Positions 44,016 through 53,019 of a stretch of DNA of 64,000 nucleotides are shown in pieces; the first letter of the stretch is position 1, and each line of letters begins with the position of its first letter. The stretch is from Streptomyces sp. NBC_01431 (GTDB taxonomy: Bacteria > Actinomycetota > Actinomycetes > Streptomycetales > Streptomycetaceae): assembly GCF_036231355.1 (NCBI RefSeq), contig NZ_CP109497.1, positions 1-64,000 of the forward strand, read 5' to 3'. Under the pieces are notes generated by a model, which saw only the letters and a list, made by a program, of their open reading frames with translations, ran no database searches and was not told where the DNA came from. The position numbers and the translations under genes were made by a program.

Positions 44016-45170
44016 GTGACTGGCTGCCCGGTGGCACCTTCCGGCTCACCCATCCTGGAGATGGCCCGCCGCGCGGCCGAGTATCGCGCGGCAGGCCGTC
44101 GCATCATCGACCTCACGCTCGGCGAGCCCGACTTCGCCCCGCCTGCGCACGCGGTTCTTGCCGCCCAGGAGGCCGCCGCCCGCCCGTTGGGCTACGCCCC
44201 CGCCAACGGGATACCGGAACTGCGCCAGGCCGCACGGCACGCGCTGGAACGAGACCGCGCCCTGAGTTACACGGATGCCGAGGTGGCCGTGGGATGCGGT
44301 GCCAAACAGGTCATCTTCAACGCCCTCTTCGCCACCCTGAGCCCGGGCGACGAGGTGATCATCCCGGCGCCCTACTGGGCAAGTTACCCGGACATGGTTC
44401 GCCTGTGCGGCGCCGTGCCCGTGATCGTTGCCTGCTCGGCCGAATCAGGGTTCAGACTCGCTCCCGACACCCTGGAAGCGGCCATGACCGAACGCACACG
44501 GTGGGTCGTGCTAAACGCTCCCGGAAACCCCTCGGGCGCCACCTACAGTCATGACAGCCTGACCGGTCTCGCCGAGGTCCTGCGACGGCATCCCTCGGCG
44601 ATGATTCTTTCGGACGAGATCTACGCCCACATCCGCTACGGCGAGGGCGAGTACATCAGCATCGCGCAGGTCGCGCCTGATCTGCACGATCGGATCCTGC
44701 TCGTCGACGGCGTCTCCAAGGCGTACGCGATGACCGGCTGGAGGGTCGGCTGGGGGGTCGGCCCGGCCGAACTTGTCCGTCGTATCACCGCCGTACAGAC
44801 ACAGAACTGCACGCAGACGGCGACCGTGAGCCAGATCGCCGCTGTCGCCGCCCTGGAGGGACCGCAGGAACTTCTGGCGGAACGGTGTGAAACGTACCGC
44901 CAACGGCGCGACGCGGCTTTGGCGATTCTGCAGCAGAGCCGGCACCTGGACACGCTGGAACCCGACGGCGCGTTCTACCTCCTTCCGCGCCTTGCGAATG
45001 GCGACGACCTCACGGCAGCGAACTCCCTCCTGGAAGCGGGATGTGCGACCGTCCCGGGCAGCGCCTTCGGCGCGCCGGGCCACCTGCGGCTCTCCTTCGC
45101 CACCGACATCGCCTCCCTGGAAGAGGGCTGCCGTATCATCGTCGCCACGCTGGACGGGATCCCGGCGTGA
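44016..45170 (+). CDS. Class I/II pyridoxal-phosphate aminotransferase
   Basis: 384 residues of fold-type I. PLP-binding features are Asn near LNAPGNPSG (167-174), Asp200 in ILSDEIYAH, the Schiff-base Lys235 in GVSKAYAMTGWR, and the helper Arg in TGWRVGW. The LGEPDF start and GYAPANGIPELR block match aspartate/aromatic aminotransferases. The GTG start gives the usual family N-terminus; an earlier in-frame start is not supported. Its stop overlaps the next gene (GTGA), so an amino acid is probably made or consumed together with the AEC transporter. Confidence 0.9.
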   Translation: MTGCPVAPSGSPILEMARRAAEYRAAGRRIIDLTLGEPDFAPPAHAVLAAQEAAARPLGYAPANGIPELRQAARHALERDRALSYTDAEVAVGCGAKQVIFNALFATLSPGDEVIIPAPYWASYPDMVRLCGAVPVIVACSAESGFRLAPDTLEAAMTERTRWVVLNAPGNPSGATYSHDSLTGLAEVLRRHPSAMILSDEIYAHIRYGEGEYISIAQVAPDLHDRILLVDGVSKAYAMTGWRVGWGVGPAELVRRITAVQTQNCTQTATVSQIAAVAALEGPQELLAERCETYRQRRDAALAILQQSRHLDTLEPDGAFYLLPRLANGDDLTAANSLLEAGCATVPGSAFGAPGHLRLSFATDIASLEEGCRIIVATLDGIPA

Positions 45171-46084
45171 TCGCACTGACCGTCAAGGCCCTGATCCCGG
45201 TCGTCCTGCTGATCGCGCTGGGCTACGCGCTCAAGCGATCGATGATCACGGCCGAGGGCTTCTGGTCCGCAGCCGAGCGCCTCAGCTATCACGTGCTGCT
45301 GCCGGCTCTGTTCCTGCACAGTCTGGCGACGGCCGACACCGACGATCTGCCGGTAGCGGCCCTGGCAGGCACTCTGGTCGCCTCCACGGTGACAGTCGCC
45401 GTGCTGATCATCGCCTTCAGGCCCATGATGCGACTGAAAGACGACGGCTTCACCTCCGTCTTCCAGGGCAGCGTCAGGTTCAACAACTACATCGGCGTGA
45501 CCATCGCCGCCGGCCTGTACGGCACCCAGGGCATCGCCACCGCCGCGGTCTGCAACGCGGTGATCGTGCCCACGGTCAACGTCTTGTGCGTGTTGGTCTT
45601 CGCGCGGTTCGGGAGCGCACGCCTGCGTCTTGCGGGCATCGTCAAACAGCTCGTGACCAACCCGCTCATCCTCGCCTGCGCGGGAGGTATCCTCCTCCAG
45701 GCTCTCGATCTGCCCCTGCCGCCGGGCATCGAGCCCGCGCTCCAGGCACTCGGAGCCGCCTCGATGCCGCTGGGGCTGCTGTGCATCGGCGCCGCGCTGC
45801 GCTTCGGTGCGGCACGGTCGTGGGCGGCGCCGATCCTCACGTCGTCGTCCGTCAAGTTCGCCCTCATGCCCGCCGCGACCTTCCTGGCGGCTCAGATGGT
45901 AGGCCTGGGATCCCAGGCGCTGATCATCGCCGTGCTCTTCCAGGCCCTGCCCACGGCATCGTCCTCGTACATCATGGCGAGGCAACTCGGCGGCGACGCA
46001 CCGCTGATGGCCGGGATCACCGCGACGCAGACACTTCTTGGGATCGCCGCCGTCCCGCTCGTCCTGGCGCTGGTCTCGGCATAG
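45167..46084 (+). CDS. AEC-family (auxin efflux carrier) transporter
   Basis: 305 residues with about ten helices in two inverted five-helix halves. Typical AEC blocks are PVVLLIALGYALKRSMI at the start, FNNYIGVTIAAGLYG, ASMPLGLLCIGAALRF, and FQALPTASSSYIMARQLGGD. Such carriers export small acids, amino acids or auxin-like molecules. Translational coupling to the aminotransferase suggests it moves that enzyme's substrate or product. Confidence 0.88.
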   Translation: MIALTVKALIPVVLLIALGYALKRSMITAEGFWSAAERLSYHVLLPALFLHSLATADTDDLPVAALAGTLVASTVTVAVLIIAFRPMMRLKDDGFTSVFQGSVRFNNYIGVTIAAGLYGTQGIATAAVCNAVIVPTVNVLCVLVFARFGSARLRLAGIVKQLVTNPLILACAGGILLQALDLPLPPGIEPALQALGAASMPLGLLCIGAALRFGAARSWAAPILTSSSVKFALMPAATFLAAQMVGLGSQALIIAVLFQALPTASSSYIMARQLGGDAPLMAGITATQTLLGIAAVPLVLALVSA

Positions 46085-46105
46085 CGCTTACAACCGGGCG
46101 GAAGG

Positions 46106-46630
46106 CTAGCGCCGCTTCATCCGGTGGCGGCGGACCGCATCGGTGTTGGCACAGCGCGCGCAGCAGTAGGCGCGGCGACCGCTGCGGCTGGTGTCGACGA
46201 AGGCGGTCCGACAGGAGTCCAGCGAGCAGACGCCCAGCCGTTCCCCCTCGGCCTCCATGGTGAAGATGGCCAGAGCTCCCGCGGTCACGGCTTTCACACG
46301 GCTTTGGACGTCCTGGCCGTCCGGTGCGAAGTGCAGATGTGGCCGCAACTCATCGTGCGTGGTCAGGTACACGCTTCCAGCGCCGTCCGCGAGCAGAGCG
46401 TTGATCATCTCGCACCGTTCGTCCTGCGAGGCAGCCTCGAAAACGGGCCTCAAACGCCGCGACCACACCCTGATCTTCTCACCGGCCGAGCCAGTGACAT
46501 GCGAACGCCGGATCGCATGCTCCTGCAGTGCCCGTTCCAGTGCCTCAGCCCCCCAGGCGCCACTCGACTCGAGATTTACCAGCGACACGGCCAGGTGAAC
46601 CCCGACCATGTTGTCATGTTCAAACTTCAC
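46106..46630 (-). CDS. CGNR zinc-finger transcription factor
   Basis: 174 residues: an N-terminal ABATE-type helical/beta domain and a C-terminal zinc finger with Cys135, Cys140, Cys157 and Cys160 (CSLDSCRTAFVDTSRSGR, CARCANTDAVRRHR). The canonical C-x-N-R is C-A-N-T here, one departure from the family name motif. It is convergent with the AEC gene, ending 22 bases from its stop, and may control that operon. Confidence 0.85.
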   Translation of the reverse strand: MKFEHDNMVGVHLAVSLVNLESSGAWGAEALERALQEHAIRRSHVTGSAGEKIRVWSRRLRPVFEAASQDERCEMINALLADGAGSVYLTTHDELRPHLHFAPDGQDVQSRVKAVTAGALAIFTMEAEGERLGVCSLDSCRTAFVDTSRSGRRAYCCARCANTDAVRRHRMKRR

Positions 46631-46790
46631 TCAACCATTGCAACACAGGCCGAGACCCGCCGGACAGAAGGGTCTGTACGGTTCGATTGACAGACCGCGA
46701 CGAACGGGTCGCCGTGACCGGCGGTCAGCGTCCGGCGGCGGATGGGGGCCCCGCCCGAGGGGCGGAGCCCACCGGGCCGGACTGCTGCGG

Positions 46791-48027
46791 TCACAGGCCG
46801 TTGACGCGGGCGCTTCTTTCCACGGCCAGCGGTGTGAAGTTCGCTGTGGTGACGCGGTCCGTTCTACGGCCCCGCCGCGCGTGCGGAATCCGAATCTGCG
46901 CCATCAGGCGGCGGCTGTGCAAGGTCATCTTCAGTTCGAACCGGGTACGGGGGTCACGTAGCTGCGGTCCGAAGAGTTTCTCCAGTTGCCGCATGCGGTA
47001 CCGGACGGTCTGGGGATGCACGTTCAGGGCCTTTGCGGCCTCTGGGGCGCCACCGCGTTCGAGCCAGGCGAGCAGGGTCGCCTCCAGCCGCTCGCTCTGG
47101 CGTGGGGTCAGGCCTGCCAGGGGCCGCAGCCATTGGGCGGCCAGCGCCTGGGCCAGCGGTTCGTCCTGGAGGAGGATCACAGTGGAGAGGTGGTCGTCGA
47201 CGAAGACGGGCCGGGGCTCCAGCCCGTGGCGGAGGGCGAGCAGGCGCAGGGCCCAGCGCAGGGAGGACGCGATGTCTTTCAGGGGGACTTGGTGGCCCAC
47301 GGCTGCGAGGCGTCCGCGCAGAGGAAGTTCCAGCCGCGCGCGGGCGCCCGGGCCCGGGCCGGGGCTCGGGACGAGCAGGCAGGGCCGGCCGGCGAACATG
47401 CCAGCGAGGGAGTCGTCCAGCACGGCCGCCAGCTGTCGTGTCTCGCCGGGGGTCGCCAGTACGACGCCCCGTACGGCGGGCGGCAAGGGCCAGCTGGCTG
47501 TCTCGGCCAGGTCGGTGAGGGGGCGCTGCGGGGCGGCTCTGGCGTCGGTGAGTGCCGTGAACAGTTCCTGACGTGGCCGGTCGGGCGGTGCGGCGGGTTG
47601 CTGCCGGTCGCTGGCACTGGCTTGGCCTGTGGCCTCGTGTCCGCCGTGGTGTGCGGGGCCAGGGCCGGTGTGGCGAGCGGGTATGGGGCTGGTGTGGCGG
47701 GCGGGTTCCCGGATGTCTGGCCGGCTTGGCTCGTGGCTGCCGTCATGTGGGGTCGTCGCTCTCGTGGTCGGGGCCGTGATCCCCGCTGCTGGGGTCCTGG
47801 TCTTCCGGTTGCTGGCAGCCGAGGGCAGTGATCAGGGCATTTCCCACCGATTGTCTGAGCGATTCGTCGTCGATGGTCTCGTTGTCGTTGACGAGCGCGG
47901 AGAATCCCGGGGTGTTCTGCAGGAGTTCCTCGACTATCTCGTCGGCCAGCACGCGGAGTTCCGTTTGCCCGAGGCGGATCCACTCGGCTGGGGTGTGGGA
48001 CCAGATGCGGTTCAGGTGTTCGCACAT
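46791..48027 (-). pseudogene. PucR/CdaR-type regulator split by one frameshift
   Basis: The N-terminal frame (MCEHLNRIWSHTPAEWIRLG, ADEIVEELLQNTPGFSALVN) ends at a stop near 47743. The frame that continues has a Pro/His-rich linker. It then reads RPRQELFTALTDARAAPQRP, RGVVLATPGETRQLAAVLDD, SSLRWALRLLALRHGL, and the PucR C-terminal HTH (LLAWLERGGAPEAAKALNVH, PQTVRYRMRQLEKLFGPQL). The lesion is in the linker near 47770, so both domains are intact as pieces. A sequencing indel would restore one ~410-residue protein. Confidence 0.7.
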
Positions 48028-48440
48028 CGTTTCCTCGTCGATTCAGGGTGGGGCCCTTGGGTGCGAAGGCGATGGGCCCCCGATTTGTTGAGTGGCCCGG
48101 TTCTTGGGGCCGCGGGGCTCGGTGCCTCCGGGGGAAAGTTCGCAGCGCGGGCCTGTGCCGGTTCGGTACGTCTGCCTCCGGTCCGTGCCGGGCCGCACAG
48201 GGCCACGTTCTCGGCCGAGCAGAGCGGGAGGGGGACCACACCCGTTCTCCTCTCCCCTGTCCACCTGCGCTGTCGGGGCGCGGTGAGGAAGCCGAGCTTT
48301 ACGACTCGGTCGCTGCAGTGCGTGCGCGGGCAAGCCCGGCCGTACCGCGGGCTTGGTCCGGGCTCAGCCGCGCGTGACGATCCAGTGGCGCGGGCAGGTC
48401 CGGGCGCCGGGGCACGTGGTGCTGGCGGCGACCGCCGGGG
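48028..48440. other. Intergenic stretch, nothing recognised
   Basis: It separates the PucR start from the tail-sheath 3' end. Frames are GC shadows. It should contain the PucR promoter near 48030-48100, but I see no clear -10/-35 pair. Confidence 0.35.
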
Positions 48441-49571
48441 CTATTCGGCGGGGTGCTGGTGGACGATGTCGATGCTGATGAGCTCTGCGGACCGCAGGGC
48501 AGCGAAGCCGACGTGGATGGCGAGGCTCTTTTATGCCGTCTGAGGCGGGTTGTTGCTCTCGTCGCAGATCACGTGGAAGGAGTCCTCCGGGTTCTTTCCG
48601 AGGAGTGCGCCGGTGCGCCACTTGCTCGTGAGAAAGGAGGTGACGTTCGCGCGGACGGCGGCTCGCAGCCTCTCGTCGTTCCGCTCGAAGGCGGCCCAGC
48701 GGGTTTCACTACTGATCGACGCCGTGAGGTGGCCGGCGAGGCGCCGGACGTACAGATAGCGCCAGTCACTGTGCTGGGAAAGCGTGCGTGCGCCCCAGAT
48801 CAGCGTTCCCTGGCCCGGGAAGGCACGCAGGCAGTTCACGCCCATGTGGTTCAGCTCGCCCTGCTCGGCAGCGGTGAGTCTGCGCTGCAGTCGCGTACCC
48901 CTGCGGAGAGCAACATGGGCCAGCGCCTTGTCATCACCGCGCTCGGCGTCGGTCCGTGCCCAGGTACCCGCGACGTGCCCGCAAGGCGGTATCAGCCGGG
49001 ACTCCCCTTGGCTGACTCCGCTCACCGACAGCCAGGGGTAGTAGACCGTGGTGTACTGCGCCGCCTCCTCGTTCAGACCGAGCAGCTTCGGCACCGCGGC
49101 GGCGTCCGCGTCCTTGGCGGTGTGCAGGAGGGCCATCCGGTTGGGAGCCGCCGCGCAGTTCCGGGCGAGAACCCTCGCGATCGCCGCACCGTCATCCCCG
49201 CCCTCCCACAGGTCCGGGGTGACCACGATGTTCACCTCAGGGTCCAGGGAAGCCAAGGCCGCCTCGTAACCCGCGACCGAGCCGTCCTGTCCCGCGCCCA
49301 CGATCCAGCAGGCGCCGCCTCCGTTGGCGAACCAGCCGGACACGGCATCGGCCAGGTACGGCGATCGCACCCCACCCGAATCGGCAGCCCGCCCGCCCTC
49401 ATCCGCCATCGAGGTGTTCTCATTGAACTCCCTCCACGTCGTGATCCTTCGGGGCTCGCCCGCTTCCAAGTGGCCGACAAGCGCAGCGATCGACGTCGAG
49501 GAACCGGACAGCGGCCGAACTCCGCACGACGACGACTCGTTGCCGAAGACACCGGGTGCACGGTCATTCAT
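48441..49571 (-). pseudogene. Phage tail-sheath-like protein with a late nonsense codon
   Basis: The frame from ATG 49571 (GAGGAG upstream) gives 346 residues: MNDRAPGVFGNESSSCGVRP, STSIAALVGHLEAGEPRRIT, YLADAVSGWFANGGGACWIV, GQGTLIWGARTLSQHSDWRY, FHVICDESNNPP. It meets TAA at 48531-48533. In frame beyond the stop the sequence continues ALRSAELISIDI to a TAG at 48441, matching the usual sheath C-terminus. These parts are the sheath plan of contractile tails and injection systems. No tube, baseplate or ATPase gene is nearby, so it is an orphan remnant. Confidence 0.7.
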
Positions 49572-49691
49572 ACGGGCTCCTCGCAGGAAGAACAGTGGCT
49601 TCGGCCGGACCTGGCCGCGCCACGCCGCGATCACCCCTTCCGCAGCCGGGCTCAGGCGGAGGCCGCCGGCCTCGCAGGGATCGACGCGTGT

Positions 49692-50171
49692 TCAGGCGGC
49701 GGCCGGGAGGACTGCCCAGTAGGTGACGGCATGGGCCAGGATGCGGGTGCCGTGCGCGCTTGCCAGCAGGGCGATGATGCTCACGCCGCGACCGTGCTCT
49801 TCCGGCGCGCAGCTGGTGGTCCAGGTGCCCTCGTTGTCGGCGGGGCCGCCGTCGCCGACCTCGATGCGCAGGGCGCCGTCGTTTCCGGGGCGCTGGAGGT
49901 GGAGGGCGACGGGGGGCAGGGCGTGTTCGATGGCGTTGGTGACGAGTTCGGAGACGACGAGCAGTGCTTGGTCGATGGTCTCGCCGTCTACGTCCCAGCC
50001 ATCGAGGACGGTGGTGGTGATGCGGCGTGCTGTGCCGGCGGACGCGGGATGGTGCGGGAGCTTCCAGACGCAAGGGCGCGAGTCGGCCCGGGCGTGGGTG
50101 GCGGACTGCGGTGGGACGAACGTCGGGGCGGCTGGGGAGGGAGCCGTTTCGATGTCGGTGCTGGCGTCCAT
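49692..50171 (-). CDS. RsbW-like ATP-binding (anti-sigma type) protein
   Basis: 159 residues: a ~40-residue low-complexity leader, then a GHKL ATPase domain with an N-box (ALLVVSELVTNAIEHAL) and a G-box region (VGDGGP ... EEHGRGVSIIALLASA). Stand-alone GHKL proteins of this kind are abundant in Streptomyces and act as anti-sigma kinases or regulatory ATPases. No sigma or antagonist gene is adjacent. It is encoded in the same direction as the OCD operon and the sheath gene. Confidence 0.85.
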   Translation of the reverse strand: MDASTDIETAPSPAAPTFVPPQSATHARADSRPCVWKLPHHPASAGTARRITTTVLDGWDVDGETIDQALLVVSELVTNAIEHALPPVALHLQRPGNDGALRIEVGDGGPADNEGTWTTSCAPEEHGRGVSIIALLASAHGTRILAHAVTYWAVLPAAA

Positions 50172-50237
50172 GGCAGGGTCCTGGCGGTGGGGGTGTGAGC
50201 GGTGTCGGCGATGCTTCGCCTGTCCGGGCTGCGGTGG

Positions 50238-51188
50238 TTACCGCAGGAGGTGGTGGAGGATGGCCGAGGCGAGTGCCGCGTCGAGGGCTCCCACACCGGT
50301 GAGGTCGGCGACCGTGATCGCCGTTTCGGGGCGGTCGGGGGGCGTTTTGAAAAGCCGGCCGACCGGGATGTCGCTGTCGGGGGCGGCGGCCCCGGCGCGG
50401 ACGGCGTGGCCGAAGTCTCCGTGGTCGAGGCACTGGGCGTGGTCGTCGGTTGCGATGAGGTGGGCGCGGTGGAAGAGCGCCGGTGGCAGTTCGTTCTTGT
50501 GGGGCATGTCCGTGCCGATGCCGGTCACGTGGGTGCCCTCGGGGACGTCTGCGGCGTTCAGGACGGGTTCTGTCGCCGGTGTGGTGGTGATGATCATGTC
50601 GGCGCCGGCGGTCTGCAGTGCGGAGGCGGGCCGGGCTGGGAGGCCGTTCTTGTGGAGTTCCTCGGACAGGGCTGCGGCGTTGTGCAGGTTGCGGCCGTGG
50701 ACGAGTATCTGGCTGATGGGGCGGAGTTTGGCCAGCCAGACGGCCTGGAGGAGGGCCTGTTCTCCGGTGCCGAAGAGGCCCAGGGTGAGGGCCGTGCGCC
50801 GGGCCATGGCATGGGTGACCAGTGCGCCCGCGGCGGCGGTGCGCCAGGCGGTGAGCATGCCGCGGTCATTGAGGATGGCCCGTATCTGCCCGGTACGGGC
50901 GCTGATGACGCAGACCAGGCCGTGGTGGTGGGACGGCATGCCGGAGCCGGGGCGGCCGTAGAAGCCGGTCGCTATCTTGACGGTGAAGTCGGCGGTGTCG
51001 GTGATCCAGCCGGCTTTCACATGGCAGTCCCCGTTGGCCTGGGGGAAGTCCATGTGAAGGGGTGGCGGGACGCTGGTGCGGCCTTCGGCGTGGGCGATGA
51101 GAGCGTCACGGACGGTCTCCAGAACCATCTGGGAGGTGGCGGCCGTCTCGATAGGGCCCATGTCGAAGACGGGCAGGGACGTCGTCAT
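50238..51188 (-). CDS. Ornithine cyclodeaminase/mu-crystallin family protein
   Basis: 316 residues with the OCD layout: substrate-binding N-terminal region (PPPLHMDFPQANGDCHVKAG), the Rossmann glycine motif (LGLFGTGEQALLQAVWLAKL), and ADMIITTTPATEPVL. Family members are NAD-dependent cyclodeaminases, alanine dehydrogenases or imine reductases. The start overlaps the stop of the aminotransferase gene (ATGA). With the aminotransferase and YheO-type regulator it suggests a small amino-acid catabolic or non-protein amino acid pathway. Confidence 0.88.
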   Translation of the reverse strand: MTTSLPVFDMGPIETAATSQMVLETVRDALIAHAEGRTSVPPPLHMDFPQANGDCHVKAGWITDTADFTVKIATGFYGRPGSGMPSHHHGLVCVISARTGQIRAILNDRGMLTAWRTAAAGALVTHAMARRTALTLGLFGTGEQALLQAVWLAKLRPISQILVHGRNLHNAAALSEELHKNGLPARPASALQTAGADMIITTTPATEPVLNAADVPEGTHVTGIGTDMPHKNELPPALFHRAHLIATDDHAQCLDHGDFGHAVRAGAAAPDSDIPVGRLFKTPPDRPETAITVADLTGVGALDAALASAILHHLLR

Positions 51189-52318
51189 CGGCGTGTCCGC
51201 ATCCACTGTGCGAAGGCTGCCAGGCCTTCTTCGGGGCGGTGGCGGCCGATGCCGATGCGGAACCGGTCGAGTGGGGTGGGGGTGAGTTCGGAGTGGTAGA
51301 TGCTGGCGGGCAGGAGCAGGACGCCGGCTTCCTCCACCAGGCGGGTGCAGAATTCCTCCACCCCGTCGGGGCCGAGGTAGCGGGGGTAGGCGACGCATCC
51401 GCCGTCCGGGGCCTGCCAGTCGAAGTCGTCCGCGAACTCGGAGAAGAACGACTCGAACGCCGGCAGGTTGGCTGCGATGAGCGCACGGTTGCGGCGGAGG
51501 ATCGGCTCGCGGGCCTTGAGAGCGATGCGGGCCAGGACTTCGCTGGGGGCGGAGTTGCAGATGGTGGTGTAGTGCTTGGCGCGCTCCAGGCGCGAGAGCA
51601 GCTCGCGGTCGCGGCAGGTGATCCAGCCGATGCGCAGCCCGGGCAGTCCCAGGGATTTGGACGTCACGTTCAGGGACAGGGCGCGCTCGGACAGGTCGGC
51701 GGCTTGCGGCAGGATGCGGGCGGCGTCGTGTTCCAGGCCGCGGTAGACCTCGTCGCTGAAGAGGTGGATGCCGCGCTCGTCGCACAGGCGGGCGAGTTCG
51801 GTGAAGTCGTCGGCGTCGATGACTTTGCCGGTGGGGTTGTTGGGGAAGTTCACCGACACGACACGGGTGTTCGGCCGGAGCGCCGCCGCCACTTCGTCGA
51901 GGTCCAGGGCCCAGTTGCGGTCTGGGTCGAGGGCCACGCCGGTGACCTCGCACAGCGCCATCGGCACGGTCTCGGCGGCCTGGTAGTTCGGGGTCACCAC
52001 CACGGCGTGGTCCCCGGCGTCGAGCAGGACGTTCATCGCCAGGTAGAGGGCTTCCTCGGCTCCCGCGAAGCAGATCACGTCGTCCGCGCCGGCGTTCTCG
52101 TACGTCTGGGCGATCACCTCGCGCAGGGCCGGGTCGCCGAAGGTCTCGGTGTATCCCAGGGGCAGGTTCTCGAAGGCCTCCCGGTCCTTGTCGTCGGCCA
52201 AGGAGAGGAGCTCGCCCAGCGTCATGGTCTGGACATCGGAGGCGGTCAGGTGGTGGCGGGCGGTGAACTCCCAGCGGGAGAAGTACGTTTCCAGACGGAA
52301 GTCGGGCAGCCGAGTCAT
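51185..52318 (-). CDS. Fold-type I PLP aminotransferase
   Basis: 377 residues. Family blocks: LPLGYTETFGDPALREVIAQ, VNFPNNPTGKV (157-164), Asp189 in LFSDEVYRGLE, and Schiff-base Lys221 in NVTSKSLGLPGLRIGW. The opening LETYFSRWEFTARHHL is typical of the 'aminotransferase class I/II' group that pairs with OCD-like enzymes. It starts 2 bases after the regulator stop and is coupled to the OCD gene. Substrate unknown. Confidence 0.9.
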   Translation of the reverse strand: MTRLPDFRLETYFSRWEFTARHHLTASDVQTMTLGELLSLADDKDREAFENLPLGYTETFGDPALREVIAQTYENAGADDVICFAGAEEALYLAMNVLLDAGDHAVVVTPNYQAAETVPMALCEVTGVALDPDRNWALDLDEVAAALRPNTRVVSVNFPNNPTGKVIDADDFTELARLCDERGIHLFSDEVYRGLEHDAARILPQAADLSERALSLNVTSKSLGLPGLRIGWITCRDRELLSRLERAKHYTTICNSAPSEVLARIALKAREPILRRNRALIAANLPAFESFFSEFADDFDWQAPDGGCVAYPRYLGPDGVEEFCTRLVEEAGVLLLPASIYHSELTPTPLDRFRIGIGRHRPEEGLAAFAQWMRTRR

Positions 52319-52320
52319 GG

Positions 52321-52965
52321 TCAGTCCTTCGCGTTTGGTGATCTGAGTTCGGCGAGCAGGCCGTAGACGGTGGAACGGGACACCTGCAGGGCGCCGGCGA
52401 CGACTGGAGCGGCGCGGCGGACCGCGAACACCCGGGCCTCCTCCAGCCGGCCGAGAACGGCCAGGCGGTCTTGGCGGGTCATGCGTTCGACGGGGCGCCC
52501 GGTCTCGCGGACGTAGCTTCCGATGATGTGCTGTATGCGCTCGGACCAGTCCTGCTCGAACAACGGCTCCGGGCGCTGCACCGTGGGGGCGCCGAAGGCG
52601 GACAGCACCGCGGCGGCCTGTTCCAGCGGAGTGCGGTCGAGATTGATGCACAGCACCGCCGACGGCCGGCCCTGCGGATCCCGCAGGACCGCACTGACCG
52701 ATGTCAGTCGGCGGCCGTCGACGAGCAGCTTCTCGTACGGCCCAAACACATCCTGCGCCGACGGTTCGAGATCCTCCAGCTCCCCCAGCAACGAGGGGTC
52801 TCCCACGCCGCGGGAGGTCATCGGATTCCAGATCCCGAGGACCCGGTCGGTGTCCGGGTCATGCAGGACGACCTCCGCGTACGGGCCGAGCAGCAGCGCA
52901 ACAGCCTGGGCCACCGGCGCCCACAGCCGCACACGAGCATCTTGCGGGTCTTCAACATTCCCCAT
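52321..52965 (-). CDS. YheO-type PAS/HTH transcriptional regulator
   Basis: 214 residues: an N-terminal YheO-like PAS domain (LLGPYAEVVLHDPDTDRVLG, SVSAVLRDPQGRPSAVLCIN) and a C-terminal HTH_22 domain (DRLAVLGRLEEARVFAVRRA, VVAGALQVSRSTVYGLLAEL). It is the first gene of a tight three-gene operon. Two palindromic boxes immediately upstream of its ATG suggest autoregulation. YheO-family members in other bacteria respond to amino acids, fitting the enzymes downstream. Confidence 0.88.
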   Translation of the reverse strand: MGNVEDPQDARVRLWAPVAQAVALLLGPYAEVVLHDPDTDRVLGIWNPMTSRGVGDPSLLGELEDLEPSAQDVFGPYEKLLVDGRRLTSVSAVLRDPQGRPSAVLCINLDRTPLEQAAAVLSAFGAPTVQRPEPLFEQDWSERIQHIIGSYVRETGRPVERMTRQDRLAVLGRLEEARVFAVRRAAPVVAGALQVSRSTVYGLLAELRSPNAKD

Positions 52966-52968
52966 GAC

Positions 52969-53001
52969 TGGACTGTAAGTCCAAACTGGACAGAAAGTCC
53001 A
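52969..53001. promoter_or_regulatory. Tandem palindromic operator of the YheO-type operon
   Basis: TGGACTGTAAGTCCA (52969-52983) and TGGACAGAAAGTCCA (52987-53001) are two inverted repeats with TGGAC/GTCCA half-sites, centred 18 bases apart. They end 3 bases before the regulator's start codon. The closeness suggests a leaderless transcript or repression over the start site. Confidence 0.7.
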
Positions 53002-53019
53002 GAGTTCTCTTCTGCGGCC

